Of a stretch of 64,000 nt of DNA, positions 44,471 to 53,952 are shown piece after piece. Source of the stretch: Saccharofermentans sp. (GTDB lineage: Bacteria; Bacillota; Clostridia; Saccharofermentanales; Saccharofermentanaceae); NCBI GenBank assembly GCA_024685385.1, contig JAIKVV010000113.1, positions 22,726 through 86,725 of the forward strand. Direction: 5' to 3'. The translations under genes and the position numbers were made by a program. Within the stretch, counting starts at the first letter, position 1, and each line of letters opens with the position of its first letter. The notes below the pieces were generated by a model that saw only the letters and a program-made list of their open reading frames with translations, had not been told where the DNA came from and searched no databases.

Positions 44471-47400
44471 ATGAAGAAATCGGGTATTATAACTTCGGCG
44501 GTGACTTTATTGGTTACTCTTCTGTTAGTTGCAGGTGAATTTTTAAATCTAAGTATTGTTTCGGCAAATAATTATACTACATACTGTGAAAACAGATCTT
44601 GTAATACAATATACTATGGTAAAAATGGGAAAAATGAGTTTCTTTTTAATTATAGTGATTCTTTGTTTTTTTCAGATTCAATGGAAATAAATGGAGATAT
44701 TGCGAAAATGTGTGTTTGTCTTGCAGTAGGTGCATACGGAAAAGATATAATTAATGAAACACTTCTTGAAAAGAGTCTTGCAAATATAGTAACTGTCGGT
44801 ATGGGTTTTAAAATTGTAAAACAGATGAACTATGAACTGGTTGATTCTATGACTTTGGGAAGGGATGATTTAGATATAGTTGCGTTTACTATTGCAAAGA
44901 AGGAAATAGCAAATAAAATCGTATATTGTGTGCCTGTCAAAGGTACATCGGGAAATGCCGAATGGTATAGTAATTTTAATCTAGGAACAGGTGATGACCA
45001 TGAGGGCTTCAGGAAGGCGGCCTACCAGGTATACGAAAACTTAATAGATACAATATCAAATGATGATTATTCAGATGAGGACACCATAGTATTAACAACG
45101 GGACATAGCCGTGGTGCAGCAGTTTCAAATATAGTTAGTGGATGGCTAACTTTAGAATCGTTATCTGGAGAGATGAATATTCCGCAAAAACAGATATTTT
45201 CATATAATTTTGCGTGTCCTGCAGTAAGTAGAAATGCCGATACGACATTGATGAATATATATAACTACAACAATCCGGGCGACTTGATTCCTTTGCTTCC
45301 AATTGAGAGTTGGGGTTACAAACGTTATGGGCATACAATTGATTATTTTTCTAATATATCAGCAAGAGATAATACATTTTATCAATTTAAAAGAACAACC
45401 AAGAGTGATTGCAGATCAGAAATAACACCTGAAAGATATAAAGTGATATTGGAAAGTTGTTTTTCTACACCTGATGATTTCAGGAAACCAGAAACTCAAC
45501 TGTTGTTTAGGATTATGAGCTACTTTTTATTTGCTAATGGGAAGGATCGTGGCGAATTAAAAGCAGTTTTCAGTTGTGATAGCTATAAAGGAGCGATTGC
45601 TTCTGGATTGGTTATTGCGGAAACTGCTGAATCATTTATTGATGAGGTTATAGGGGGTAGTCATTTAAATAATTCTAGGGTGTTTTTGGATGGTTATTGT
45701 GAGAAAATGCGTGCTAAATATTCTCGATTGATTGAGTTGGTTGACCAGTACAGTGATAGTGCTGTTGAAATGGATGATACTCAGTTTGAAATTTTCCTTA
45801 CTATGCATACTTCAAATATATCAGAAATATCCCGTGCGACGGGCATTAAAATTCAAACCAAAGCAGATATATATACTTGCAGAGAACAACTAGAAATTGT
45901 ATTTGACAAATGTTCTTCATTTGAAAGTGGAAAAAATGATTTTATCAATCTGTTATACGATGGTAGTGGAAGTGTTAATGAATCTATTATTGATGCACAT
46001 ACGGGAGAGTTCTATGTTTTGTGGATGAATACTGAATATTGTGGCAATGATGGATGGAATTCATTTCCAGGTGAAATATCGCCTAAGGATTTTGTTATAA
46101 AGCCAGTTTGTTCGATTGGTGATAATTGTTTTTATGGTTGCGATGAATTAATTAGTTTTGCTATACCTGATAAAGCCACTTATATTGGTAAATACGCTTT
46201 TGCGAACTGTCATGAATTAAGTAAAGTAGAGATGCCCGATGGCGTAACCGGCATTGGTGAAAATGCATTTGCAAACTGTCAAGAATTAAATATTGTTGAA
46301 TTGCCAAATAGCGTAACTTTCATTGATGAATATGCTTTTGACAATTGTACTAGTATAAAAGAAGTGTTTTTACCAGACGGGATTACATCAATAGAAAGTG
46401 GTGTGTTTAGAGATTGTAGTGGTTTGGTTAAAGTGGTTATTCCCAATAGTGTCAGAAAAATAGAAATGGAGGCATTTAAAAACTGTAGTAGTTTAAGGGA
46501 ATTATTAATCCCGGATGGTGTCACATATATAGGAGTTGACGCATTTAATAATTGTAACAGACTAACAGAATTGAGAATCCCTGAAAGTGTTACTCAAATT
46601 TGTTTATTAGCGTTTTGTAATTGTAGTGGACTAACAGAATTGACCATTCCTAGTGGTCTATCTAAAATAGATCAAGGGGTTTTTAAAGGTTGTAGTGGTC
46701 TTAAAAAATTGATTATCCCTGATAATGTTGTAACTATAGGAATGAGTGCGTTTTCAGGTTGTAGTGGATTAGAAAAAGTTGAAATACCTGAAAGTGTAAA
46801 AACTATTGACATACATGCATTTGAAGAATGCACTAATTTAACTGAATTGGTTATGCCCTGTGGATTGGAACATCAGATATACGATAGTTATTGGCATTGG
46901 GATACTAGTCCGTTCAAGAATTGCAAAAAAATAAAGCGCTTAACATTTTCTGGCAAGGGAGATATGGTTGAATACAATTATATTGATTATTTTATGTGGC
47001 ATTATAGTCGATCGGAGATTAAGTATGTTGAAATTCTGGAAGGCGTCACATCAATTGGGAAAAATTCATTTTATAATTGTAGTAATATATCTGAAGTTAT
47101 AATTCCTAGTAGCATTATTTCAATTGGTGATGATTCTTTTTACGGGTGTATTGGGGTTACGGATGTATATTATAATGGTACACGTGCATCTTGGGAAAAG
47201 ATAGATGGTCACGGATGTTTTAACAATGCTACAGTTCACTGTTTGGATGGTATTTACACAGAGACGGTTCCATCTTTAGCTCCGACGCCCTCCCCCACAC
47301 CTGGACCGAACATATCGCCAATGCCTACAAACCCCAATTCGAAACCTACCGCTAATCCAACAATAACCGCAATTCCTACTAAGGGTCCCTCTGAACCTTC

Positions 47401-48223
47401 AATAAGCAAACCAACAGTTAAGCCAACAACAATACCAACGAATGCGCAAATAATTGCTCTTTCAATTGATAAAGCTATTGCTACTGTTATATGTGGAGAA
47501 AGAGTGTCCCTTAATGTGACGTTAATAGGGAAAAAATCTGTAATAAAATGGAAAACATCTGACAAAAATATTGCTGATGTGGATGAATTTGGCAATATCT
47601 CCACAAAACAGGCAGGCTCTGTTACCATCACTGCAACAGCTGCTGGTGAGAGTGCTTCCTGTGTTGTTACGGTACTTTATAAGGATGTAGCCGAGACGAA
47701 GGATTTCTGGTATGCACCTACCAACTATCTGACAGCTAATAATGTTGTTAAGGGCTACGACAACCAGACAAAGTTTAAGCCCGGCAACGATTGTACGAGA
47801 GCGCAGGTGGTAACATTTCTTTGGAGACTTGCAGGAGAACCTAAGTCGAAGACGACGACGACCAAATTCATGGATGTCAATAAGAGCGCTTACTACTATA
47901 AGGCGGTAATCTGGGCTCTGGAGAAAGGCATCACCACAGGAGTATCCAAGACCAAGTTCAATCCTTCTGGCGTATGCAGCAGAGCACAGACGGTTACCTT
48001 CCTATGGAGGATGGCCGGCAAGCCCGAACCCAAGACAAGATCCTGCAAGTTCTCTGACGTTAAGAGCAAGGATTATTTCTACAAGGCAACCATCTGGGCA
48101 TCTGAGAAGAAGATCGTAGCAGGATATGATGACGGAACCTTCAAACCTAAGGACAAGTGCCTCAGGCGTCAGATGGTCACATTCCTCTATAAGTATGATA
48201 AGTTCGTAAACGGCAAAGGCTGA
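44471..48223 (+). CDS. Large secreted lipase-like/BspA-LRR/Big2/SLH surface protein (paralogue 4, chimeric)
   Basis: Exported 1250-residue protein. Order: signal peptide (1-32); a class 3 lipase-like alpha/beta-hydrolase domain (about 75-300) with nucleophile elbow GHSRGAA near residue 213, Asp in NNPGDLIPLLP and His in RYGHTIDYF; a helical spacer (300-530); about 13 BspA/LRR_5 repeats of 23 residues (IGxxAFxxCSGLxxLxIP, 545-905). These are followed by a Pro/Thr/Ser linker (930-990), Big2 (995-1070) and three SLH-type modules (1075-1250) ending FVNGKG. DNA is AT-rich up to about 47640; the SLH part then matches host composition and the neighbouring paralogue. This indicates a gene fused to a resident SLH module. 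Lipase substrate is unknown. Confidence 0.85.
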   Translation: MKKSGIITSAVTLLVTLLLVAGEFLNLSIVSANNYTTYCENRSCNTIYYGKNGKNEFLFNYSDSLFFSDSMEINGDIAKMCVCLAVGAYGKDIINETLLEKSLANIVTVGMGFKIVKQMNYELVDSMTLGRDDLDIVAFTIAKKEIANKIVYCVPVKGTSGNAEWYSNFNLGTGDDHEGFRKAAYQVYENLIDTISNDDYSDEDTIVLTTGHSRGAAVSNIVSGWLTLESLSGEMNIPQKQIFSYNFACPAVSRNADTTLMNIYNYNNPGDLIPLLPIESWGYKRYGHTIDYFSNISARDNTFYQFKRTTKSDCRSEITPERYKVILESCFSTPDDFRKPETQLLFRIMSYFLFANGKDRGELKAVFSCDSYKGAIASGLVIAETAESFIDEVIGGSHLNNSRVFLDGYCEKMRAKYSRLIELVDQYSDSAVEMDDTQFEIFLTMHTSNISEISRATGIKIQTKADIYTCREQLEIVFDKCSSFESGKNDFINLLYDGSGSVNESIIDAHTGEFYVLWMNTEYCGNDGWNSFPGEISPKDFVIKPVCSIGDNCFYGCDELISFAIPDKATYIGKYAFANCHELSKVEMPDGVTGIGENAFANCQELNIVELPNSVTFIDEYAFDNCTSIKEVFLPDGITSIESGVFRDCSGLVKVVIPNSVRKIEMEAFKNCSSLRELLIPDGVTYIGVDAFNNCNRLTELRIPESVTQICLLAFCNCSGLTELTIPSGLSKIDQGVFKGCSGLKKLIIPDNVVTIGMSAFSGCSGLEKVEIPESVKTIDIHAFEECTNLTELVMPCGLEHQIYDSYWHWDTSPFKNCKKIKRLTFSGKGDMVEYNYIDYFMWHYSRSEIKYVEILEGVTSIGKNSFYNCSNISEVIIPSSIISIGDDSFYGCIGVTDVYYNGTRASWEKIDGHGCFNNATVHCLDGIYTETVPSLAPTPSPTPGPNISPMPTNPNSKPTANPTITAIPTKGPSEPSISKPTVKPTTIPTNAQIIALSIDKAIATVICGERVSLNVTLIGKKSVIKWKTSDKNIADVDEFGNISTKQAGSVTITATAAGESASCVVTVLYKDVAETKDFWYAPTNYLTANNVVKGYDNQTKFKPGNDCTRAQVVTFLWRLAGEPKSKTTTTKFMDVNKSAYYYKAVIWALEKGITTGVSKTKFNPSGVCSRAQTVTFLWRMAGKPEPKTRSCKFSDVKSKDYFYKATIWASEKKIVAGYDDGTFKPKDKCLRRQMVTFLYKYDKFVNGKG

Positions 48224-48242
48224 CATTATAGGATTTATCTAT

Positions 48243-48265
48243 AACTCCCCCGGAAACGGGGGAGT
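48243..48265 (+). terminator. Stem-loop after the lipase-LRR-SLH gene
   Basis: Same stem as at 43909 (ACTCCCCCG/CGGGGGAGT), but the T-run is broken to GTATTTAT, so termination may be weaker than in copy 1. Confidence 0.7.
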
Positions 48266-48330
48266 ATTTATTTGCTGTTACTATAATGGGACTTAAGTCG
48301 GCAAAGCAGGATATTGCCGAAAAATTTAAC

Positions 48331-48359
48331 TTCATATATTACCCCTTTATTGATAAAAT
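48331..48359 (+). promoter_or_regulatory. Promoter of the pyrH operon
   Basis: TTCATA (48331-48336), 17-base spacer, extended -10 TGATAAAAT ending at 48359; 39 bases before the pyrH ATG at 48399. Confidence 0.55.
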
Positions 48360-48398
48360 CTATTAAGTTAAAGAATAATTAGTATGGAGGCAGACTGT

Positions 48399-49106
48399 AT
48401 GGGTGAAGTGAAGTATAAGCGTGTACTGCTCAAAGTATCCGGTGAGGCCTTAGCCGGCGAGTCGAAGGTAGGCATAGATAACGAAGTGATCAAGGAGATA
48501 TCCTCCAATATCAAGGCTGTATCAGACCTCGGTGTGGAGGTTGCAATAGTTGTAGGAGGAGGCAATTTCTGGAGAGGCAGATCTTCAGAGAAGATGGACA
48601 GGGTTACCGCCGACCATATGGGTATGCTCGCAACACTCATGAACGCTCTGGCTTTAAGTGATGCGCTGGAGCAGGTAGGCTGTACGACCAGAGTCCTTTC
48701 TGCCATTGAAGTCCGTCAGATGTGCGAACTCTATATCAGGAAGCGTGCGATCAGACACCTTGAGAAGGGACGTATCGTGATCTTTGCCTGCGGTACGGGC
48801 AATCCTTACTTCTCGACAGACACGGGTGCCGCCCTCAGAGCTACCGAGATCGGTGCAGATGTCTTCCTCAAGGCAACGATGGTAGACGGCGTTTACGACA
48901 AGGATCCGCATGTTTATCCTGATGCCGTAAGATATGAGACCGTCACCCATGATGAGGTGCTGAAACTCAATCTTAAGGTAATGGATGCTACCGCAGCGGC
49001 TCTCTGCAGGGATAACAATACCAAGATCCTTGTATTCTCCATGGAAGATCCCGAGAACATCGTAAGGATCGTTAAGGGAGAGAACCTGGGAACCCTTGTT
49101 GAATAA
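48399..49106 (+). CDS. pyrH: UMP kinase
   Basis: Phosphorylates UMP to UDP, hexameric amino-acid-kinase fold. The 235-residue product has LLKVSGEAL at the N-terminus, [11 protein letters not shown], the family hallmark [15 protein letters not shown], and [18 protein letters not shown]. An ATG at 48384 is in frame, but GGAGG (48386-48390) lies just inside it and 8 bases before ATG 48399. The true start is therefore 48399. It begins the pyrH-frr-uppS-cdsA-dxr-rseP-ispG-polC-priA run. The usual rpsB-tsf genes are not upstream; a surface protein insertion is there instead. Confidence 0.96.
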   Translation: MGEVKYKRVLLKVSGEALAGESKVGIDNEVIKEISSNIKAVSDLGVEVAIVVGGGNFWRGRSSEKMDRVTADHMGMLATLMNALALSDALEQVGCTTRVLSAIEVRQMCELYIRKRAIRHLEKGRIVIFACGTGNPYFSTDTGAALRATEIGADVFLKATMVDGVYDKDPHVYPDAVRYETVTHDEVLKLNLKVMDATAAALCRDNNTKILVFSMEDPENIVRIVKGENLGTLVE

Positions 49107-49175
49107 AATGTCACAGGGAATCAGAGACTAAAGAGATATAATTTAAAGACACATATCTGAAAGGAGAAGATGATC

Positions 49176-49748
49176 ATGGCAATGATAGAGATCACAAAAG
49201 CTGATTATGACAAAGTGGAAGAGAAGATGAGGAAGTCTATTGACAATCTCATAGAGAACCTCAATGCGATCAGGGCTGGAAGAGCCAATCCTCACGTCCT
49301 GGACAAGATCACGGTCGATTATTACGGATCGCCTTCTCCTCTCAATGCCGTATGTAATATACAGGTACCCGAGGCCCGCATGATCACATTGACCCCCTGG
49401 GATCCTTCCATGCTGAAGACGATCGAGCGTGCCATACAGGCATCCGATCTCGGCATTACGCCTTCCAACGACGGCAAGGTAATAAGACTTCTCTTCCCGG
49501 TCCTCACAGAGGAGCGCCGTAAGGATCTCGTAAAACAGGTCAAGGTTTACGGTGAGGAAGCCAAGGTCGTTGTAAGAAACGTTCGCCGCGATTATATCGA
49601 CAAGATGCGCGCTGCCAACAAGAAGAAGGAACTTACCGATGATTCCCTCAAGGAATACGAGGAGAAGGTCCAGAAGATCACAGATAAGTTCATCGGCGAG
49701 GTAGATACTACCTGCGAGAAGAAGAACAAGGAATTGATGGAGATCTGA
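49176..49748 (+). CDS. frr: Ribosome recycling factor
   Basis: Splits post-termination ribosomes with EF-G. The 190-residue product shows LNAIRAGRANPHVLDKI, VDYYGSPSPLNAV and PEARMITLTPWDPSML, then a long coiled-coil helix in the C-terminal part. These are all canonical. ATG 49176 is 9 bases from the AGGAG site (49162-49166); ATG 49170 would be too close. The stop overlaps the uppS start. Confidence 0.95.
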   Translation: MAMIEITKADYDKVEEKMRKSIDNLIENLNAIRAGRANPHVLDKITVDYYGSPSPLNAVCNIQVPEARMITLTPWDPSMLKTIERAIQASDLGITPSNDGKVIRLLFPVLTEERRKDLVKQVKVYGEEAKVVVRNVRRDYIDKMRAANKKKELTDDSLKEYEEKVQKITDKFIGEVDTTCEKKNKELMEI

Positions 49749-50503
49749 TGGCAAAAGGATCCGGCAAAGACAAGTATTCTACAGAAGGACTTAAGGTGCC
49801 CGAAAGCTTAGGCGTCATCATGGACGGCAACGGCAGGTGGGCCAAGAAGAGACTTCTTCCGAGGTCTGCAGGTCACCGTGCCGGCGCGGAGAACCTTAAG
49901 GAACTCTGCCGTAACTGCGGCAGGTATGGTGTTAAATATCTTACCGTGTATGCTTTCTCCACGGAGAACTGGTCAAGGCCTCAGTCTGAAGTCGACCAGC
50001 TCATGAAGTTGTTTGTTGAGTTTTTCGCAAAATATGATCCCGAACTCGAAGAGGAAGGGATCAGGGTCAGATTCACGGGCGATATCGATGCCCTTCCCGA
50101 AGAGATCCGCAAGGTATGCAGGGAAGGTGAGGAAAGATCCGCCGGAAGGCAGAAGATGCAGCTTATCGTTGCATTTAATTACGGCGGAAGAAGGGAGATC
50201 ACCCGGGCTGCCCAAAAGCTTGCAAAGGACGTTGCCGAAGGTAAGATCTCCGTAGATGACATTACGGAGGATTCCATCTCTCAAAGGATGTATCTTCCCG
50301 ATGTACCGGATCCCGAACTGATAATCAGACCGTCGGGAGAGATGAGAATATCAAACTTCCTTTTGTGGGAGTGTGCATATTCAGAATTCTGGGTATCAGA
50401 TACTCTGTGGCCGGATTTCGGATATGATGAACTGACGAGCGCGTTCAGGGATTATGCCAAGCGTGACAGACGCTTCGGCGGATTAAGTAAAAATGAAGGA
50501 TGA
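49748..50503 (+). CDS. uppS: Undecaprenyl diphosphate synthase
   Basis: Cis-prenyltransferase that extends FPP with IPP to C55-PP, the lipid carrier for wall polymers. The 251-residue product has the catalytic Asp in GVIMDGNGRWAKKR, SAGHRAGAENL, and YAFSTENWSRP. A C-terminal ELIIRPSGEMRISNFLLW completes the family signature. It overlaps frr by one base (TGATG). Together with dxr, ispG and ispH in this window it supplies part of the isoprenoid route. Confidence 0.95.
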   Translation: MAKGSGKDKYSTEGLKVPESLGVIMDGNGRWAKKRLLPRSAGHRAGAENLKELCRNCGRYGVKYLTVYAFSTENWSRPQSEVDQLMKLFVEFFAKYDPELEEEGIRVRFTGDIDALPEEIRKVCREGEERSAGRQKMQLIVAFNYGGRREITRAAQKLAKDVAEGKISVDDITEDSISQRMYLPDVPDPELIIRPSGEMRISNFLLWECAYSEFWVSDTLWPDFGYDELTSAFRDYAKRDRRFGGLSKNEG

Positions 50504-50512
50504 GATCAGAAA

Positions 50513-51412
50513 ATGAGACAAAGGGTAATAACAGGTTTTATATTTGCAATCGCCGTTGCAGGACTATATATACCGTCCCTGTTCTTACCCGATCTTATCC
50601 TGCTCTTTGTGCTGCCTGTAGGCATCATAGGGACTTATGAACTCATAAAGGCCTTTAAGTCCGGCGGCTTTAAGCCCTGCGTTCCGCTGATCATCGCAGG
50701 AGAATCCATAGGCCTTGTCGTCTATATCGTATCAAGATTCTTGGCATTTGATCTTTCCAAAGTGCTCGCATTCTTTATGCTTCTCATATTGAGTTTCTGC
50801 CTTGCTTCGGTAATACTTGTCCCCGTCGTAAGACAGGAGGCGTTTTCGGATGCATCAGATAAGGGAGGCGTAGGCAATACATTTGTTGACGGCGCGATAA
50901 CGGCCGGGATAATCATTTACATCGCATTCCCTCTGTTCTGTCTCATAAGCTGTGTCGGCTTCGGTCAGAACGGCTGGTATTACATGTTGCTTGGTGTTGT
51001 CTCGTCCTGGATGTCGGATGTTTTTGCTTATTTTGCGGGTGTTACTCTCGGCAAGCATAAGATCGTTCCCCACATTAGCCCCAAGAAGTCCTGGGAAGGC
51101 TGTATCGGCGGAGTCATCGGCTGTGCCGTGATAGTTGCTCTTTATTCTGACCTCGTTATCTACGGGCTCGATAAGCCCGATATCGGTATTGTCGGCTTTA
51201 CCGTTTTGACATTCATATTCGGCATGTTCCTTTCTGTCGTATCCCAGCTTGGCGACTGGCTTGCTTCGGTTATCAAGAGACGTGTCGGCATCAAGGATTA
51301 CGGGAATATCTTTCCGGGTCACGGCGGTATGATGGACAGATTCGACAGCACTTTCTTCACGATTCCTGTCGGATGTCTTCTTGCCCTGACGATATCAGTA
51401 TTCTTCAGATAA
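50513..51412 (+). CDS. cdsA: Phosphatidate cytidylyltransferase
   Basis: Makes CDP-diacylglycerol from phosphatidic acid and CTP in the membrane. The 299-residue product has about seven to eight hydrophobic segments. The signature near residues 170-205 includes SDVFAYFAGVTLGKHK and ISPKKSWEG, and the C-terminal CDP-transferase motif includes SQLGDWLASVIKRR, KDYGNIFPGHGGMMDRFDS. It lies 9 bases after uppS and 17 before dxr. Confidence 0.94.
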   Translation: MRQRVITGFIFAIAVAGLYIPSLFLPDLILLFVLPVGIIGTYELIKAFKSGGFKPCVPLIIAGESIGLVVYIVSRFLAFDLSKVLAFFMLLILSFCLASVILVPVVRQEAFSDASDKGGVGNTFVDGAITAGIIIYIAFPLFCLISCVGFGQNGWYYMLLGVVSSWMSDVFAYFAGVTLGKHKIVPHISPKKSWEGCIGGVIGCAVIVALYSDLVIYGLDKPDIGIVGFTVLTFIFGMFLSVVSQLGDWLASVIKRRVGIKDYGNIFPGHGGMMDRFDSTFFTIPVGCLLALTISVFFR

Positions 51413-51429
51413 TCAACGGATGGTGATAT

Positions 51430-52611
51430 ATGAAAGTTTTATCGGTTTTGGGTTCTACCGGGTCGATCGGTATTCAGACCTTGGAGGTCGTAAGACGTAA
51501 TCCCGAAGATTTTAAGATCGTGGGATTGTCCTGCGGCAGTGACATCGAAACACTTTTAGGTCAGATAGAAGAGTTTGCTCCCGAGCTCGTATCCGTGGCG
51601 CAGGAAGATAAGGCTGATGAATTACGGGAATTCATTAAGAGCCGTATTCCGGGATCCAAGACCGAAGTCATAGGGGGAATAAAGTCTGCAACGGAAGTCG
51701 CATGTCTTTCTTCCGCGGATGTTGTCGTCGGAGCCATCGTAGGCTTTGCAGGCCTTGAACCCGTATACCAAGCCATCAGATCCGGCAAGGACATTGCACT
51801 TGCAAACAAGGAGACTCTTGTTGCCGGCGGTGATTTCATAATGAAGGAAGCAGCTTCGGCAGGAGTTAAGATCCTTCCTGTCGACAGTGAGCATTGTGCT
51901 GTATGGCAGTGCCTCTGGGGCGAGAAAAAAGAAAATCTTGACAGGATCCTTCTTACCGCATCGGGCGGACCTTTCCGCGGGATGAAGAGGGAAGATCTTG
52001 CAAATGTTACTTTGGAGATGGCTTTAAATCATCCGACCTGGAAGATGGGCGGAAAGATAACCATCGATTCTGCTACCATGATGAACAAGGGCTTGGAAGT
52101 CATAGAAGCCCATCATCTTTACGGCATCGATGTATCTAAGATAGATGTAGTTGTACATCCCCAGAGCGTCATCCATTCAATGGTAAGGATGCGCGACGGA
52201 TCGGTATTGGCGCAGATGGGCATGCCCTCGATGATCCTGCCGATCATGGTGGCTCTCTATTATCCGGAGAGAGGGGACATGATAAATGAACCTTTTGATC
52301 CTTTCTGTGAGGGTGCCCGGAATCTTACTTTTGAACCTTGTGATACGGAAGTCTTCGGACTCGTAAAACTGGCTTATGAAGTTTCTTCTGAAGGCGGCAT
52401 ATTGCCTGCAGCAATGAACGCTGCTAATGAAGCAGCCGTGGGATCTTTCCTGAACGGCGGGATCGGTTTCATCGATATAGAGAATGTCGTCAGGAAAACC
52501 GTCGACTTTATGGCAAAAGATAATCAAACTGCAAATATAGATACTGTCACTGAAGCAGACAGGCTGGCGCGCGACATAGCGAATAACATGATAAGGGAGA
52601 TTTTAAATTGA
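51430..52611 (+). CDS. dxr: 1-deoxy-D-xylulose 5-phosphate reductoisomerase
   Basis: NADPH-dependent conversion of DXP to MEP, the committed step of the MEP pathway. The 393-residue product has the Rossmann motif LGSTGSIGIQTLEVV, LANKETLVAGG, metal-binding PVDSEHCAVWQCL, and SGGPFRG. WKMGGKITIDSATMMNKGLE and HPQSVIHSMV follow. Full length. The stop overlaps the rseP TTG start. Confidence 0.96.
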   Translation: MKVLSVLGSTGSIGIQTLEVVRRNPEDFKIVGLSCGSDIETLLGQIEEFAPELVSVAQEDKADELREFIKSRIPGSKTEVIGGIKSATEVACLSSADVVVGAIVGFAGLEPVYQAIRSGKDIALANKETLVAGGDFIMKEAASAGVKILPVDSEHCAVWQCLWGEKKENLDRILLTASGGPFRGMKREDLANVTLEMALNHPTWKMGGKITIDSATMMNKGLEVIEAHHLYGIDVSKIDVVVHPQSVIHSMVRMRDGSVLAQMGMPSMILPIMVALYYPERGDMINEPFDPFCEGARNLTFEPCDTEVFGLVKLAYEVSSEGGILPAAMNAANEAAVGSFLNGGIGFIDIENVVRKTVDFMAKDNQTANIDTVTEADRLARDIANNMIREILN

Positions 52612-53951
52612 GTGTTTGGACGATCATAGTAGTTATTTTGATGCTCGGACTCCTCGTGACTATCCACGAGCTGGGTCATTATTGGACAGCTACACTTCTT
52701 AAGATCAAGGCTTTCGAGGTGTCGATATTTGTCGGCCCCAAGCTCATCAAATGGAAGAACAAAAAGGGCGTGGACTTTTCGATCAGATGCATTCCCTTCG
52801 GCGCATATGTGCTTTTCACACAACTGGATGAAAACGGCAATGCCATAGAAAGCGATGACCCGCAGCTTCTTGTCAACCAGCCGCGTTTCAAGAGGCTCCT
52901 CGTGTCGCTCGCAGGCCCTCTGATGAACATAATCCTCGGAATTGTCATATTTGCCGTGCTGAATGTAGCCACGGGATTTACGAGTTTGGATATCGCAAAA
53001 GCTCCTGAAGGTTCCCAGCTCTATTCTCAGGAATACACAGTCGGGGATACGATCACTGCGGTTAACGGACATAAGGTCTTTACCCAGCTTGACTATTATT
53101 ATGAGAGCGAGATAGCCGTAAACCAGCTTCAGGATCTGACTTTAACATTGAAATCAAAGGAAAACGGCAATCAATATGACGTTAAGCTCGTTCCCGAGGT
53201 CGGTGAGCGTCCCATGATCGGAGTCACTGCAATTACGTCTTGCGATAACAAATATAATGCCTGGGAGATAGTAGGCGTTGATGAGAATCAGAACGGAGGC
53301 AAGCCGGTCCTTAAAGCAGGAGACTATCTGATTTCCGTTGACGGAAAGGCTACCTGCGATAAGGATTTTAATGATTTCCTTGCAACGCGTAACGAAGGCG
53401 ATACGATGAAACTTGAATATATAAGGAACGGGGAGACTTATACTGCTGACTGCATTAAGACCATGATCAGGTATGCTAACCCCAGAGGAATATATCTGAT
53501 CGCATACCGCGTTGATTCCGTTCCCCAGTTCTTCCGCTCACTCGGATATGCAGCGAAGATGCCGATCACGGTATCCAATGTTTCGGTCAAATCCATAAGG
53601 GATGTCTTCGTCGGCAAAGAGGAAGTCTACAATATGGTATCCGGTCCCGTCGGAGTTACCACGGCTGTATCGGATGTAGTTGATAATGTCGATGAGACAG
53701 TAGAACAAAAAGTCATTTCCGTATTCATACTCTGCGGATATATATCGATTGGTCTGGCTTTCACGAATCTTCTTCCGATACCGGGACTTGACGGCGTGCA
53801 GATCGTTCTCATTATTGCAGAGATGATCATAGGAAGACATCTTTCCAAGAAGACGGAAAACATCATTAATGCCGTAGGATTCGTTTTGCTGGTGGCGCTG
53901 GTTTTGTTTGCTCTGGCATCGGATGTCATAAGGATATTCATCGGAGGATGA
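52608..53951 (+). CDS. rseP: Regulated intramembrane protease RseP (M50, PDZ)
   Basis: Site-2 protease that cleaves membrane-embedded anti-sigma factors or signal-peptide remnants. The 447-residue product has the zinc motif HELGHYWTA near residue 21 and a central PDZ domain (about 205-290, with KPVLKAGDYLISVDGK). A late NLLPIPGLDG carries the third ligand, and four membrane segments are predicted. TTG start at 52608 overlaps the dxr stop. It is distinct from the short PDZ-less relative at 30975. Confidence 0.94.
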   Translation: MSVWTIIVVILMLGLLVTIHELGHYWTATLLKIKAFEVSIFVGPKLIKWKNKKGVDFSIRCIPFGAYVLFTQLDENGNAIESDDPQLLVNQPRFKRLLVSLAGPLMNIILGIVIFAVLNVATGFTSLDIAKAPEGSQLYSQEYTVGDTITAVNGHKVFTQLDYYYESEIAVNQLQDLTLTLKSKENGNQYDVKLVPEVGERPMIGVTAITSCDNKYNAWEIVGVDENQNGGKPVLKAGDYLISVDGKATCDKDFNDFLATRNEGDTMKLEYIRNGETYTADCIKTMIRYANPRGIYLIAYRVDSVPQFFRSLGYAAKMPITVSNVSVKSIRDVFVGKEEVYNMVSGPVGVTTAVSDVVDNVDETVEQKVISVFILCGYISIGLAFTNLLPIPGLDGVQIVLIIAEMIIGRHLSKKTENIINAVGFVLLVALVLFALASDVIRIFIGG

Positions 53952-53952
53952 C

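Larger units (their letters stand above)
48158..48489. repeat. Direct repeat, copy 2 (SLH gene end, terminator, pyrH 5' part)
   Basis: 332 bases matching 43824-44155. Here the repeat runs into the intact pyrH gene. Together with copy 1 it brackets the 4334-base insertion. Confidence 0.9.

Noticed and set aside
46130..47240. CRISPR-like regular repeats
   Set aside because: The periodicity of about 69 bases is the coding repeat of BspA-type LRRs, in frame and degenerate at DNA level.
43890..48398. Transposon or prophage as carrier of the inserted surface gene
   Set aside because: No transposase, integrase, terminal inverted repeats or att-like tRNA junction was recognised. The flanks are long direct repeats of host sequence, which fits homologous recombination better.
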